From Megalobrama amblycephala (lineage: Eukaryota; Chordata; Actinopteri; Cypriniformes; Xenocyprididae), in assembly GCF_018812025.1 (NCBI RefSeq), contig NC_063044.1, forward strand, positions 44,173,330 through 44,237,329: 64,000 nucleotides of DNA, read 5' to 3'. Positions 44,030 to 55,810 of this stretch are shown one piece after another. Under the pieces are notes generated by a model, which saw nothing but the letters and a program-made list of their open reading frames with translations, ran no database searches and was not told where the DNA came from. How positions within the stretch are numbered: position 1 is the stretch's first letter; every line of letters starts with the position of its first letter. The position numbers and the translations under genes are program-made.

Positions 44030-45475
44030 GTTTGATTAACAGGCGTACTAACCAATCATAACGCCGAATCCGCCATCAGGGGAGTTAGCAGATTAACATA
44101 GGTGGACTTGAACTTGAAAAATGTATGTATTGACGTCTTTCCGAGGTTGAAACAACATTCCTTCTGATGTTCATTCATGTTTATTTGATGCTATAAACTA
44201 ACTACTTAGGAAGAGATGATCGGTTCACGAGACGCTTGAACTGAGGTGCTAAAGCGATCTGTCACGACACATTAAAGAGCCACAAAACGGTATTTATTGT
44301 TTAAATTTCTTAAAGGTGCCATCGAACGTTTTTTTTACAAGATGTAATATAAGTCTAAGGTGTCCCCTGAATGTGTCTGTGAAGTTTCAGCTCAAAATAC
44401 CCCATAGATTTTTTTTTAATGAATTTTTTTAACTGCCTATTTTGGGGCATCATTAAATATGCGCCGATTCAGGCTGCGGCCCCTTTAAATCACGCGCTCT
44501 CCGCCCCCTCCCGAGCTCTCGACTCTATCATTGCATTCACACAAGTTCACACAGCTAATATAACCCTCAAAATGGATCTTTACAAGATGTTCATCATGCA
44601 GCATGTCTAATCGCGTAAGTATGGTATTTATTTGTATGTTTACATTTGATTCTGAATGAGTTTGAGGTTTTGCTCCGTGGCTAAAGCTAACATTACACAC
44701 TGTTGGAGAGATTTATAAAGAATGAAGTTGTGTTTATGAATTATACAGACTGCAAGTGTTTAAAAATGAAAATAATGACGGCTCTTGTCTCCGTGAATAC
44801 AGTAAGAAACGATGGTAACTTTAACCACATTTAACAGTACATTAGCAACATGCTAACGAAACATTTAGAAAGACAATTCACAAATATCACAAAAAATATA
44901 ATGTAATCATGGATCATCAGTTATTATTGCGCCATCTGCCATTTTTCGCTATTGTTCTTGCTTGCTTACCTAGTCTGATGATTCAGCTGTGCACAGATCC
45001 AGACGTTAATACTGGCTGCCCTTGTCTAATGCCTTGAAAGTGGACTGGCATATGCAAATATTGGGGGCGTACATATTAATGATCCCGACTGTTACGTAAC
45101 AGTCGGTGTTATGTTGAGATTCGCCTGTTTTCTGGAGGTCTTTTAAACAAATGAGATTTATATAAGAAGGAGGAAACAATGGAGTTTGAGACTCACTGTA
45201 TGTCATTTCCATGTACTGAACTCTTGTTATTCAACTATGCCAAGGTAAATTCAATTTTCAATTCGATGGCACCTTTAAAAAATGACAAAATTTGAGACTT
45301 TGTTTCATATTAAAAGTAACCTGCTCTGTTTTGTCTGTCGACGCGTTGTCAGTGTCCTCTTTGCTCAGTGATGTATTTTTCACTGCACAAGAACATGATG
45401 TGTGGTGTGAGAGCGGCATGGCTTGTCGGACGTAGCAACAGTAATTAAACGGGACGGGTCTTTGCGAACGGTCAA
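44030..45475. mobile_element. Repeat copy 2 (paralogue of 3586-4076), split by a TTAA element
   Basis: AGTTTGATTAACAGGCGTAC, GGTGGACTTGAACTTGAAAA, ACATTCCTTCTGATGTTCAT and CACGACACATTAAAGAGCC up to TTTCTTAA at 44313, then AAAATGACAAAATTTGAGAC from 45279 to GGGTCTTTGCGAACGGTCAA at 45475, match 3586-4076 in order. The interruption is exactly the family A element. Confidence 0.8.
44314..45274. mobile_element. TTAA element family A, full copy
   Basis: Ends AGGTGCCATCGAA and TTCGATGGCACCT are inverted and flanked by TTAA on both sides (44310-44313; 45275-45278). It is 961 bp. The uninterrupted paralogue at 3885-3888 shows one TTAA where this copy has two, proving TTAA was duplicated. It shares its left region with the element at 9919-10701. 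A donor-like GCGTAAGTATGG (about 44614) suggests an ancestral intron. Confidence 0.9.
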
Positions 45476-46714
45476 TTATATATTAGATATCTTGAAATAT
45501 TTTAAACTTTTTTTTAAGAAAAAAAATATCAAATATAATTTAACAATTACATAATTCTTAGTAAATAATTCTTAGTAAAAGTTGCTCATAATATAAACAT
45601 AATATCGAGATAATATAGTGGACAGATGCGAGTCGGCTACACTGGTGAATGCGGTGATGATGCTAACAGGATGTGTGTGTGCATGTGTGTGGACACAACT
45701 GCACAAAGTAGCTTCATTACAGAAGCAGCAGGGGGTTCTGTGGGATTAACTGTGCAAATAGTATTCATTTAAGAGAGAATTATGCTCTCATAACCTTATG
45801 CTCTATCCTCTATGGCCTAATGGCCCAATTCTGCTGGGAAGAGGTCTCCATCATACAGGCTCCAGGGCAGAGTTATTTCTAATTGACCAGCCCTGCACTT
45901 CTGTTCAGACAAAATAAACACAATCTTCAGCTGGAGGTTAAGATGTTAGCTTCATCACATGCTGGGTGAAAAAAAAGCCACTCTTTAAGTGTTGCTGCAA
46001 ATTGAACCACTATTGATATATTTTAATACTTTTTTCTGGAGCTTAATTTAACCTCTCTTTCATTCTCCTCTGCTCATCTTGTAATCAGCTCGCTCAGGGA
46101 GAGTTAAGTAAGTTAACGCATGCAAAACTCACAGCTCTAAACAAAACACAGTAAAGTGTGTGGGAGGCAGTGCTTTTTAATGACTAATTATACCAATGAG
46201 GTTTTGCTAATTAAGTCACTGAGTTCTGTGCTGATGAGTGCATGTAAATAGCGCTGCCGCACTGTAATCTCGCATATATTCATAGCTACAGATGAAAATC
46301 ACTATAATCTTAAAATGTGCATTTTTTTCCATTTAAGTCATTTCTTAAATGAAAACTGTCGTTAAGAAATGTAGTGATTATAGCATTAACATCACACCGT
46401 GTAAAATTGTATTCAACAGTTAAATTTACCTCATTAATTCATTCTAATATTTGTTATATTGTGTTTTTAAGTGTGTCATGTCTACATTAGTTCTCATTAG
46501 TTGCCTTCATCTGTGTTTTATGGATTATCTAGTAAAGACTTCATTTGTGATTCATGTGATTTACACAACCTGTTACTTCATGAAAAAATATAAATATACA
46601 ATGTGTATTTACATCCTGCGGTATGACACATGATACCAAAACACCATCTAAAACTGCTTCAAATGTCATAGAAATTGTACTATAATTATTATTTTTAATT
46701 AAAAAAAAAAAAAA
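45476..46714. other. AT-rich spacer, no gene seen
   Basis: No recognised element. Short frames such as 46451-46633 are hydrophobic and without domains. Confidence 0.35.

Positions 46715-46766
<52 letters not shown>
46715..46766. repeat. (TA)n microsatellite
   Basis: About 25 TA units with one slip near 46721, preceded by an A run. Confidence 0.9.
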
Positions 46767-46769
<3 letters not shown>

Positions 46770-48095
46770 CACTTTGTAAAATGAGCTAGTGAAATCAAAC
46801 AGGTGATAAACTGCTTTTTAAAAGGTTTTGGTTAATGTTCATGTTTTGTCATTCACTGTGCTCCTCATGTGATCCTGTCATGTGATCTTGTCATGTGCTT
46901 CCTTTGGTTCATTAGGCTTGTTCGATTTCATGCAGCACTGCGCAGACCGATCGGCGGCTGACTTGCAGTGTATGCCGGTTAGAAATTTTGTCCGACTTGA
47001 GACAGCACCGATGCCACGTGACTGTGACGTATGGACGTATGGTGAACTGCTGTATAAAATAAATATCACATTTGCACTCCTGCTATTCTGAACAAAAAAC
47101 GCATTTTTGCTGTTCGATGTGCTCGTTAAAAATATTGAACAAAGAGTTAATGTCCATGTCCATTTGTCACCACTCCAACAAACAAAATCTGATCATTTCA
47201 TTTAAGTTATCTTTGCAAGTCTCTTTTCTCTTTATCTGTGTCTTGATAGAGTACAGTTCAAACATGAGAGAAAAAGAAGTAAATAATCTCCTATAATATC
47301 TAGAGCAGATATTCATTCTCTCTCGCTCTGCCCATTTATCAGTACGGCCTCATCTGGGATGAGCATCTACTCTGTGTTCGGTCCAGAATGAGAGTTCAGT
47401 GACTGCTGACAGAGGACTGACCTCATTCAAAGCCAGGTTATATTGGCCTGTCACTCCAGTGCTGTTTGAGCTGGAATAGTGTGAGTAAGGGCAAAGACGG
47501 GGAGGGGGAGCTGCAGGGCTTCAGGTGTAACAACAGATCTACCGCTCCCTGGAGCCCCATTCTGCCTAACAACAGCCTCGCTTTAGCATCTCCTGCTGTT
47601 ACTGCATTTAGACACACTAACACAACCTGATTGTTTATGACACAAAATCCCAGGCAGTGAGATTATTCCGTCTCTCACTCTGAATATAATGCCGCTGAAT
47701 TGCAAGATATTTGGCCAAAAGCTGACTAGTTTTTGATGATCTTGAAGTTTGAAGCTTATGACAAAAAAAAAAAGAAGCGTCTGTGGTTGTAATCTCACTG
47801 AATCTGGAGTAATAATGGCTGTTGCAGTGGTCTTTATGTTATGTATTAACATAAAGACCCAGATTCAGTCTCATATTAGCGGGAACGTGATGGGAATTAG
47901 CGAAATACAGGCAAAAACTCACATGATAGTGCTTCTACATCACTGTGATTGGCAGATTAGTGTGTCCAAGCTATAATGCCCGCCTTTCGTGTTTACAGCT
48001 ACTCTCTTTAAATCAAACTTGTGCAAATGCACAGACTCACAACTCACCCACCTAGACATTAATCACATCCAGTGATTATGAAATAATATGTGAGG
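46767..48095. other. Spacer, no gene seen
   Basis: 46880-47040 is GC-richer (CACTGCGCAGACCGATCGGC, GACAGCACCGATGCCACGTG) and may be a transposon fragment. No domain is visible in the frames here. Confidence 0.35.
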
Positions 48096-48099
48096 TTAA

Positions 48100-48508
48100 A
48101 GGGTTAGTTCACCTAAAAATGAAAATTCTGTCATTAATTAGTTTGGCAGTTTGATACACGCTCTGAACCACTGATTCGAAACAAAAGATTCGTAAAGCTT
48201 CAAAGCTTCATGAAGCAGTGTTTTGAAATCACCCATCACTAGATATTGTTGAATAAAGTCATTGTTTTGTTTTTTTTTGGCACACAAAAAGTATTCTCGT
48301 CTCTTCATAACATTAAGGTTGAACCACTGTAGTCACATGAACTGATTTAAATATGTCTTTAGTAGCTTTCTGGGCATCTGAAAGTGTTAATTATCTTGCT
48401 GTCAATGGAGGCCTCACTGAGCCATCGGATTTTATCATATATATCATAATTTGTGTTCTGAAGATTAACGAAGGTCTTACGGGTGTGGAAGGACATGAGG
48501 GTGAGTAA
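48100..48508. mobile_element. 'gggttagttcaccc' TTAA MITE, right end missing
   Basis: TTAA (48096-48099) precedes AGGGTTAGTTCACC. The middle matches the family (CTTCATGAAGCAGTGTTTTG, ACATTAAGGTTGAACCACTG). It stops at GAGGGTGAGTAATTAA, where the next copy begins. Confidence 0.7.
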
Positions 48509-48512
48509 TTAA

Positions 48513-48909
48513 AGGGTTAGTTCACCCAAAAATGAAAACTGTGTCATTAATTACTCACCCTCATTTCGTTCTACACCCGTAAGACCTTCATTAATCTTCA
48601 GAACACAAATTAAGATATTTTTGTTGAAATCTGATGGCTCCGTGAGGCCTTCATAGGGAGCAATGACACTTCCTCTCTCAAGATGCATTAATGTACTAAA
48701 AACATATTTAAATTGGTTCATGTGAGTACAGTGGTTCAATATTAATATTATAAAGTGACGAGAATATTTTTGGTGCTCCAAAAAAAAAAAAAAAACGACT
48801 TATATAGTGATGGCCGATTTCAAAACACTGCTTCAGGAAGCATTGGAGCACAAATGAATCAGGGTAAGTAATAAATGACAGAATTTTCATTTTTGGGTGA
48901 ACTAACCCT
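48513..48909. mobile_element. 'gggttagttcaccc' TTAA MITE, both ends present
   Basis: AGGGTTAGTTCACCCAAAAA is mirrored by TTTTTGGGTGAACTAACCCT, with TTAA at 48509-48512 and 48910-48913. It is 397 bp, with an A run at 48780-48794. It directly follows a truncated member of the same family. Confidence 0.8.
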
Positions 48910-48913
48910 TTAA

Positions 48914-49645
48914 GTAAGCAGTCAGCTTGGTTAAATTAAATGTTTACCTCTGCGGTAAAGAAGGTGACATATATGCAAATTGGTTTTAATAATAACGGAC
49001 GGATGGACATCAAGGAAAAGATTAAAAAAGTTTTACCCCAAATGTGGCCTAAAAATGTATTAACATTTTATTTGTTCATTGTTTTTTTTTGTTTTTTGTT
49101 TTTTGAACCAGACAATATTTCAAAGTATATCAAAGGAATTCAAAAGTGCTGGTGAAAATATTAATTATGAAAGAGTTAGTGGCAGTTTTCTGATCCCGAT
49201 TAAAGCCTACAATGCTTTCTGCCTCTGATGCCCTTATGCAGTGAATATTCACCCATAGTGTCTGAGGATGTTCTTGGATTCCCCCTCCACACCAGAGAGA
49301 CTCATGGCCTGGCTCTGCATTCACCAGAATTAAATCAGGCACTTTTACAGATGGCCCAAGTGAATTATTTATGGCCGCAATAAAGTTATGGCTGCCGCTA
49401 ATTTGGAGTTTGATGAGGTTATACTTTAACTGAAGATCCTGGGCAAACATGAAGTATTTATTGTTTTCACAGATTTGATTAGTCTTTCATGGACTCACCT
49501 CAGACACAGCCTGGTGACGTGTATCTCTGACGCACAACACTGAGGCTGCGAGATTAAATAAACTGCACAGTCTGAACAATTTGTTTTAGGCCACACACAC
49601 ATATTATATATAACCACTATTGATATGTTAATACTTTTTTCTGGA
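48914..49645. other. Spacer, no gene seen
   Basis: T-rich near 49080-49105. A minus-strand 106-codon frame at 49130-49450 has no recognised domain. Confidence 0.35.
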
Positions 49646-49646
49646 G

Positions 49647-49718
<72 letters not shown>

Positions 49719-49736
49719 GTGTGTGTGTGTGTGTGT
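49646..49736. repeat. (TA)n followed by (GT)n microsatellite
   Basis: More than 30 TA units (about 49646-49713) run into about nine GT units (49717-49735). A further short TA/CA pair lies at 49830-49868. Confidence 0.9.
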
Positions 49737-49830
49737 CTAATGTTGACTAATGTTGACATGCATTTTCTGTAAAGCTGCTTTGAAATGACATATAGTGAAA
49801 AGTGCTATACAAATAAATCTGAATTGAATT
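49737..49830. repeat. Retroelement-tail-like fragment ending in GAATTGAATT
   Basis: TGTAAAGCTGCTTTGAAATG, then AGTGAAAAGTGCTATACAAA and TAAATCTGAATTGAATT is a 3'-tail-like sequence common in fish genomes, probably from a non-LTR element. No upstream coding sequence is attached. Confidence 0.45.
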
Positions 49831-50048
49831 ATATATATATATATATATTATACACACACACACACACATAGTACAATTAATGTGTGTGTGTGTATATACA
49901 GTGGGTATGGAAAGTATTCAGACCCCCTTAAATTTTTCACTCTTTGTTATATTGCAGCCATTTGCTAAAATGATTTAAGTTCATTTAAGTGGAAAGCCAC
50001 ACACCTGTCTATATAAGACCTTACAGCTCACAGTGCATGTCAGAGCAA

Positions 50049-50249
50049 ATGAGAATCATGAGGTCAAAGGAACTGCCTGAAGAGCTCAGAGACAGAATTG
50101 TGGCAAGGCACAGATCTGGCCAAGGTTACAAAAAAATGTCTGCTGCACTTAAGGATCCTAAGAGCACAGTGGCCTCCATAATCCTTAAATGGAAGATGTT
50201 TGGGATGACCAGAACCCTTCCTAGAGCTGGCCGTCTTAAACCCAATTGA
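50049..50249 (+). pseudogene. Tc1-type transposase, N-terminal DNA-binding part
   Basis: The start MRIMRSKELPEELRDRI is that of fish Tc1-like transposases. The paired-type helix-turn-helix follows (RHRSGQGYKKMSAAL, then STVASIILKWKMFG) with the GRP-like linker TRTLPRAGR. After LKPN the frame hits a stop because an internal deletion has joined it out of frame to the 3' part. The first two catalytic aspartates of the DDE triad are gone. I chose the ATG at 50049 over the upstream in-frame ATG at 49989 because similarity begins there. Confidence 0.85.
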
Positions 50250-50436
50250 GCATCTCTGGAGAGACCTAAAAATGGCTGTACACCAACGTTTACCATCCAA
50301 CCTGACAGAACTGGAGAGGATCTGCAAGGAGGAATGGCAGAGGATCCCCAAAATCAGGTGTGAAAAACTTGTTGCATCTTTCCCAAAAAGACTCATGGCT
50401 GTATTAGATCAAAAGGGTGCTTCTACTAAATACTGA
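50239..50436 (+). pseudogene. Tc1-type transposase, C-terminal part
   Basis: In a different frame from the N-terminal part, the translation PIEHLWRDLK contains the last catalytic glutamate of the DDE domain, followed by LPSNLTELERICKEEWQRIP and a terminal CEKLVASFPKRL segment ending at a TGA (about 50434-50436). It has no start codon of its own. A central segment containing both catalytic aspartates is deleted, so the enzyme cannot be made. Confidence 0.8.
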
Positions 50437-50653
50437 GCAAAGGGTCTGAATACTTAGGACCATGTGATATTTCAGTTTTTCTTTTTCAATAAATCTGCAA
50501 AAATGTCAACAATTCTGTGTTTTTCTGTCAATATGGGGTGCTGTGTGTACATTAATGAGGAAAAAAAATGAACTTAAATGTTTTTAGCAAATGGCTGCAA
50601 TATAACAAAGAGTGAAAAACTTAAGGGGGTCTGAATACTTTCTGTACCCACTG

Positions 50654-53020
50654 TGTGTATGTATGTGTGTATATATATATATATATTATATAATATTATA
50701 TATATAATATATTCCATTTATATGCTGTTTTCTCTTTTGAGTGACTGTAGATTGACAAGAACTAACATAAAAACAGCAACACTAATGGCTTCCACCACAT
50801 AAAAGCAGCATGTATTATTTCTGTGTTCATATAAGCAACAAGTGATAAATATACACCAACATAAATTGGATTCCCCTACAACACTTATTTTGACAAGGAG
50901 AGCATGCATTTAGATGCATTTGAGGAAAAAAAAAAAAATTCACTACTTCTCTGTTGCCATCTTTCATCAGGTTGCCTAAAATAATAAATGCGAAATATTT
51001 AGCTGAGTGTTATGAGAGCATGTGAAAACTTCTGTTCCTCTAAGACCATCATTGCTTGCCCCCTTGCTCTGAATCCACAATGAACATTCAACATGCAGAA
51101 TTTTAATTAGCATTAGCGGGGTACATATTTCCTGTCTTGTCAACAATCCTGCTTGGCCCAAACAAACACATGGCCCATTTGTGAGTAAACTGGGTGTTAG
51201 GGAAGCATTAATATTCATCCTTTTACATCTCTGTCTGAGCTCCCTGAGGTATTCACGTCTGATCAGGACAAGCAGTCACCCATGTGAGGAGTCTGATGAG
51301 TGTAGGAGGCTTAATTAATCAAAGCCGTCTCTCTTGCTCTCTGTTATTCACCTCTTTTCCTTCACTTTCTCTTTCCTCTCCATGTTCAACTCCCTCCTCC
51401 CATCATCAAAGTGCTGGTGTTGAGGGGAAATGGAGGACGATCTCCCATATCTTTCCTGAGATTAGCATCCTGTTGTTTCTCTGTGAACTCAAGCCGTTTA
51501 ATCAAACACACAGCAGGCCTGGGCCATAATGACCCCCAAGCATAACCAGCGAATCTGCTCTTAAAGAACACTTTGGGCTCCATTATACAAACGGGAAAAA
51601 GCAGCATCTGTCTGGCTACTTATAGTCTTTTAATCATTTATGCATTTAGCAGTCAAAAAAATGGCGATAACATTCAATATGGTGTGATCTGATTTTACTG
51701 ATATCGCTATTATTTCTGAATTATTAATTTAAAAAAAAGTAGGAATGGTGTATTAAATATTTTGTTAAATTATTTAACGTTGATATTAACTTTCAAAGTG
51801 TTGGGTTAGTAAGATTTATTTAAAAGAAATTAATATTTTTATTCAGCAAGGACACATTCAACTGATCAAAAGAAAAAATAAACATTCAAAATGTTACAAA
51901 AGATGTCCGTTTTAGCTAAATGCTGTTCTTTTGAACTTACGTCAAATAATCCTAATTAAGCAGCACAATTATTGATAATAATAAGAAATGTTATGTCATT
52001 ATGTTAGACTGATTTCTGAAGGATCATGTGTGAAGACTGAAGAGTAATGATGCTGAGAAAAAAAGGATATTTTAAAATATATTCAAAACAGCCATTTTAA
52101 ATTGTATTTCACAGTATTACTGTGCAGCCCTGATGAGCATGAGACTACTTTCAAAAAAATGTACCAATCCAAACCTTTTAAATGTAGTGCATATACTGTA
52201 CTTCTGTATTACTTGATCTTTTTATCTTGAAGTAAATGTAAACTTCTAATATGTTCTCCATTAGTTGCTCCTGCCAGTATTGACAAACCAGTATATTCAG
52301 GTTTAGACAGGTATATGATATGAATTTTGAAATTACTAAGGTAAGAGCCACTACCAGTAATGCACATAAACATGCAAACAACAGAGTATTTCCTTCCTCT
52401 GCTGTAGTACACAAGTATAGCTGTGGACTGTGCTGAAAATCCTATTACACAGAGAGAAAAATGTCATTACAGTAAGAGAGCTGTTTCTGATTCTATTTTC
52501 TGTTGCAATGAGGGAAACCCTTGTCAGGGCCGAGTGAAGGGTGTCATCCATCAGATGCTATTGCCTGTCTGGATGATAACTCTTAATCCACTTGTTTCAG
52601 CAGTAGATAGATTAGCGGCAGACTAATGCACCGTGAATGAAGCGCTGCCACTTGTAGTCAAACACACAGGTGTCAGGAACCATCTCATAAGACAGGCGAG
52701 GAAGCGGTCACTCTCTGAGCCCAGAGCCAAAGTTAATAACACATAAGGCCATAAAAGCTGATACAGCATTGGAAAAATAATGTTCTAAGCAAAACAAAGG
52801 GAGAGATAGAAGGGAAAAAAAGATTTACCAAAGCATTTGTGATGGAAGTTAAGTGCAAATATATAGTAACTGCAAAAAAGTATTTGAATATCTTTGCATT
52901 AAATAACAAAATCTCAAACAAAGTGGCATTTACATTAAGAAATAAAGCACAAGTAAAAAAAAACAACAAAAACTATTCCTGTAGCTCAAACAGTAGAGCA
53001 TGGGAATAAAACATAAAGAA
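50654..53020. other. Spacer, with a decayed Tc1-MITE relative at 51820-52190
   Basis: 51820-52190 is a worn relative of 29630-30569 (GCTGTTCTTTTGAACTT, CTGAAGGATCATGTG, TGATGAGCATGAGAC). A GC-balanced part at 51230-51540 and the remainder show no recognised gene. Frames at 52178-52626 overlap on both strands and lack domains. Confidence 0.4.
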
Positions 53021-53025
53021 ATGTA

Positions 53026-55808
53026 CACTCTAAAAAAAGGTGCTATATAGCACTAAAAGTGGTTCTTGGCTCGTGATCATAGGGGAACCACTTTTGGTGC
53101 TATGCAGAACCCATGCTATGCTCTACAGCACCTTTGCCAAATGGTGCTATGTAGAACCCATAAGAGGTGCCATATCACATTTTATTTCTTCAACAAAAAT
53201 GGTGCTAAACAGCACCAATAGTGGTTCTTTGGCTCATAAAGAACCTTTAAAGGGGCTTAACAGGTTCTTTGTTTGGCAGTAGTGCTATATAGCATCTTAA
53301 CCACCCTGAAGAATCGCTGAAGAACCATACAGGGGCTTAACAGGTTCTGTATACAGTAGCAGTGCTATATAGCACTTCAGTCATCCCAAAGAACCACTGA
53401 AGAACCATACAGGGGCTTAACAGGTTCTGTATACAGTAGCAGTGCTATATAGCACTTCAGTCATCCCAAAGAACCGCTGAAGAACTGCTGAAGAACCATA
53501 CAGGGGCTTAACAGGTTCTGTATACAGTAGCAGTGCTATATAGCACTTCAGTCATCCCAAAGAACCACTGAAGAACCATACAGGGGCTTAACAGGTTCTG
53601 TATATGGTAGTGGTGCTATATAGGACTTCAGTCATCCCAAAGAACCACTGAAGAACCGCTGAAGAACCACTGAAGAACTGCTGAAGAACCATACAGGGGC
53701 TTAACAGGTTCTGTATACAGTAGTGGTGCTATATAGCACTTCAGTCATCCCAAAGAACCGCTGAAGAACCATACAGGGGCTTAACAGGTTCTGTATATGG
53801 TAGTGGTGCTATATAGGACTTCAGTCATCCCAAAGAACCAGTGAAGAACCGCTGAAGAACCATACAGGGGCTTAACCGGTTCTGTATACAGTAGCGGTGC
53901 TATATAGCACTTCAGTCATCCCAAAGAACCGCTGAAGAACTGCTGAAGAACCATACAGGGGCTTAACAGGTTCTGTATACAGTAGTGGTGCTATATAGCA
54001 CTTCAGTCATCCCAAAGAACCGCTGAAGAACCGCTGAAGAACCATACAGGGGCTTAACAGGTTCTGTATACAGTAGTGGTGCTATATAGCACTTCAGTCA
54101 TCCCAAAGAACCGCTGAAGAACTGCTGAAGAACCATACAGGGGCTTAACAGGTTCTGTATACAGTAGTGGTGCTATATAGCACTTCAGTCATCCCAAAGA
54201 ACCGCTGAAGAACCATACAGGGGCTTAACAGGTTCTGTATACAGTAGCGGTGCTATATAGCACTTCAGTCATCCCAAAGAACCGCTGAAGAACCGCTGAA
54301 GAACCACTGAAGAACCGCTGAAGAACCATACAGGGGCTTAACAGGTTCTGTATACAGTAGCGGTGCTATATAGCACTTCAGTCATCCCAAAGAACCGCTG
54401 AAGAACCGCTGAAGAACCACTGAAGAACCGCTGAAGAACCATACAGGGGCTTAACAGGTTCTGTATACAGTAGCGGTGCTATATAGCACTTCAGTCATCC
54501 CAAAGAACCGCTGAAGAACCGCTGAAGAACCACTGAAGAACCGCTGAAGAACCATACAGGGGCTTAACAGGTTCTGTATATGGTAGTGGTGCTATATAGC
54601 ACTTCAGTCATCCCAAAGAACCGCTGAAGAACCGCTGAAGAACCACTGAAGAACCGCTGAAGAACCATACAGGGGCTTAACAGGTTCTGTATACAGTAGT
54701 GGTGCTATATAGCACTTCAGTCATCCCAAAGAACCGCTGAAGAACTGCTGAAGAACCATACAGGGGCTTAACAGGTTCTGTATACAGTAGCGGTGCTATA
54801 TAGCACTTTAGTCATCCCAAAGAACCGCTGAAGAACCATACAGGGGCTTAACAGGTTCTGTATATGGTAGTGGTGCTATATAGCACTTCAGTCATCCCAA
54901 AGAACCGCTGAAGAACCGCTGAAGAACCACTGAAGAACCGCTGAAGAACCATACAGGGGCTTAACAGGTTCTGTATACAGTAGTGGTGCTATATAGCACT
55001 TCAGTCATCCCAAAGAACCGCTGAAGAACTGCTGAAGAACCATACAGGGGCTTAACAGGTTCTGTATATGGTAGTGGTGCTATATAGCACTTCAGTCATC
55101 CCAAAGAACCGCTGAAGAACCGCTGAAGAACCACTGAAAAACCGCTGAAGAACCATACAGGGGCTTAACAGGTTCTGTATACAGTAGCGGTGCTATATAG
55201 CACTTCAGTCATCCCAAAGAACCGCTGAAGAACTGCTGAAGAACCACTGAAGAACCGCTGAAGAACCATACAGGGGCTTAACAGGTTCTGTATACAGTAG
55301 CGGTGCTATATAGCACTTCAGTAATCCCAAAGAACCGCTGAAGAACTGCTGAAGAACCATACAGGGGCTTAACAGGTTCTGTATACAGTAGCGGTGCTAT
55401 ATAGCACTTCAGTAATCCCAAAGAACCGCTGAAGAACCGCTGAAGAACCATACAGGGGCTTAACAGGTTCTGTATACAGTAGCGGTGCTATATAGCACTT
55501 TAGTCATCCCAAAGAACCGCTGAAGAACTGCTGAAGAACCATACAGGGGCTTAACAGGTTCTGTATACAGTAGTGGTGCTGTATAGCACTTCAGTCATCC
55601 CAAAGAACCGCTGAAGAACCATACAGGGGCTTAACAGGTTCTGTATACAGTAGTGGTGCTATATAGTACTTCAGTCATCCCGAAGAACCAGTGAAGAACC
55701 ACTGAAGCACCAAGATTTGGTGCTATACAGCACTTAAAGTGGTTACCCTATGATTACAAGCCAAAGAACCACTTTTAGAACTATAGAACTATTTTACTTT
55801 TTAGAGTG
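53026..55808. mobile_element. MITE with CACTCTAAAAA ends enclosing a minisatellite
   Basis: CACTCTAAAAAAAGGTGCTA at the left is mirrored by a TTTTTAGAGTG end; TA flanks both sides (53024-53025; 55809-55810). Subterminal blocks also mirror (AAAGTGGTTCTTGGCT... and ...AGCCAAAGAACCACTTT). CACTA-like ends suggest a CMC/EnSpm-type or TA-inserting MITE. Its interior is a long tandem array, so the whole is 2,783 bp against a few hundred bp for typical MITEs. There is no coding region. Confidence 0.75.
53318..55700. repeat. Minisatellite, about 25 units of 80 + 11k bp
   Basis: The core CATACAGGGGCTTAACAGG, then TTCTGTATACAGTAG, GGTGCTATATAGCAC and TTCAGTCATCCCAAAGAACC, recurs about 25 times. It is followed by one to four copies of an 11-mer (GCTGAAGAACC or ACTGAAGAACC). 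Starts of successive cores at 53331, 53411, 53502, 53582, 53695, 53775 and 53866 are 80, 91, 80, 113, 80 and 91 bp apart, exactly 80 + 11k. Variants (TATATGGTAGTGG for TATACAGTAGCGG) recur in several units. It is not a CRISPR array. Confidence 0.95.
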
Positions 55809-55810
55809 TA

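Larger units (their letters stand above)
49899..50653 (+). mobile_element. Internally deleted Tc1/mariner element
   Basis: Inverted ends of about 68 bp begin CAGTGGGTATGGAAAGTATT and finish ATACTTTCTGTACCCACTG. TA precedes the left end (49897-49898); the right flank is TG, lost into or mutated within a GT array. The 755-bp element retains both ends of a transposase gene but lacks the middle. Confidence 0.9.

Noticed and set aside
46715..46766. TATATA tracts read as TATA boxes
   Set aside because: They are long dinucleotide microsatellites with no downstream gene.
53318..55700. Regular repeats with 'spacers' suggesting a CRISPR array
   Set aside because: The spacing varies as 80 + 11k bp and the 'spacers' are themselves repeated 11-mers; the context is a eukaryotic MITE with no cas genes.
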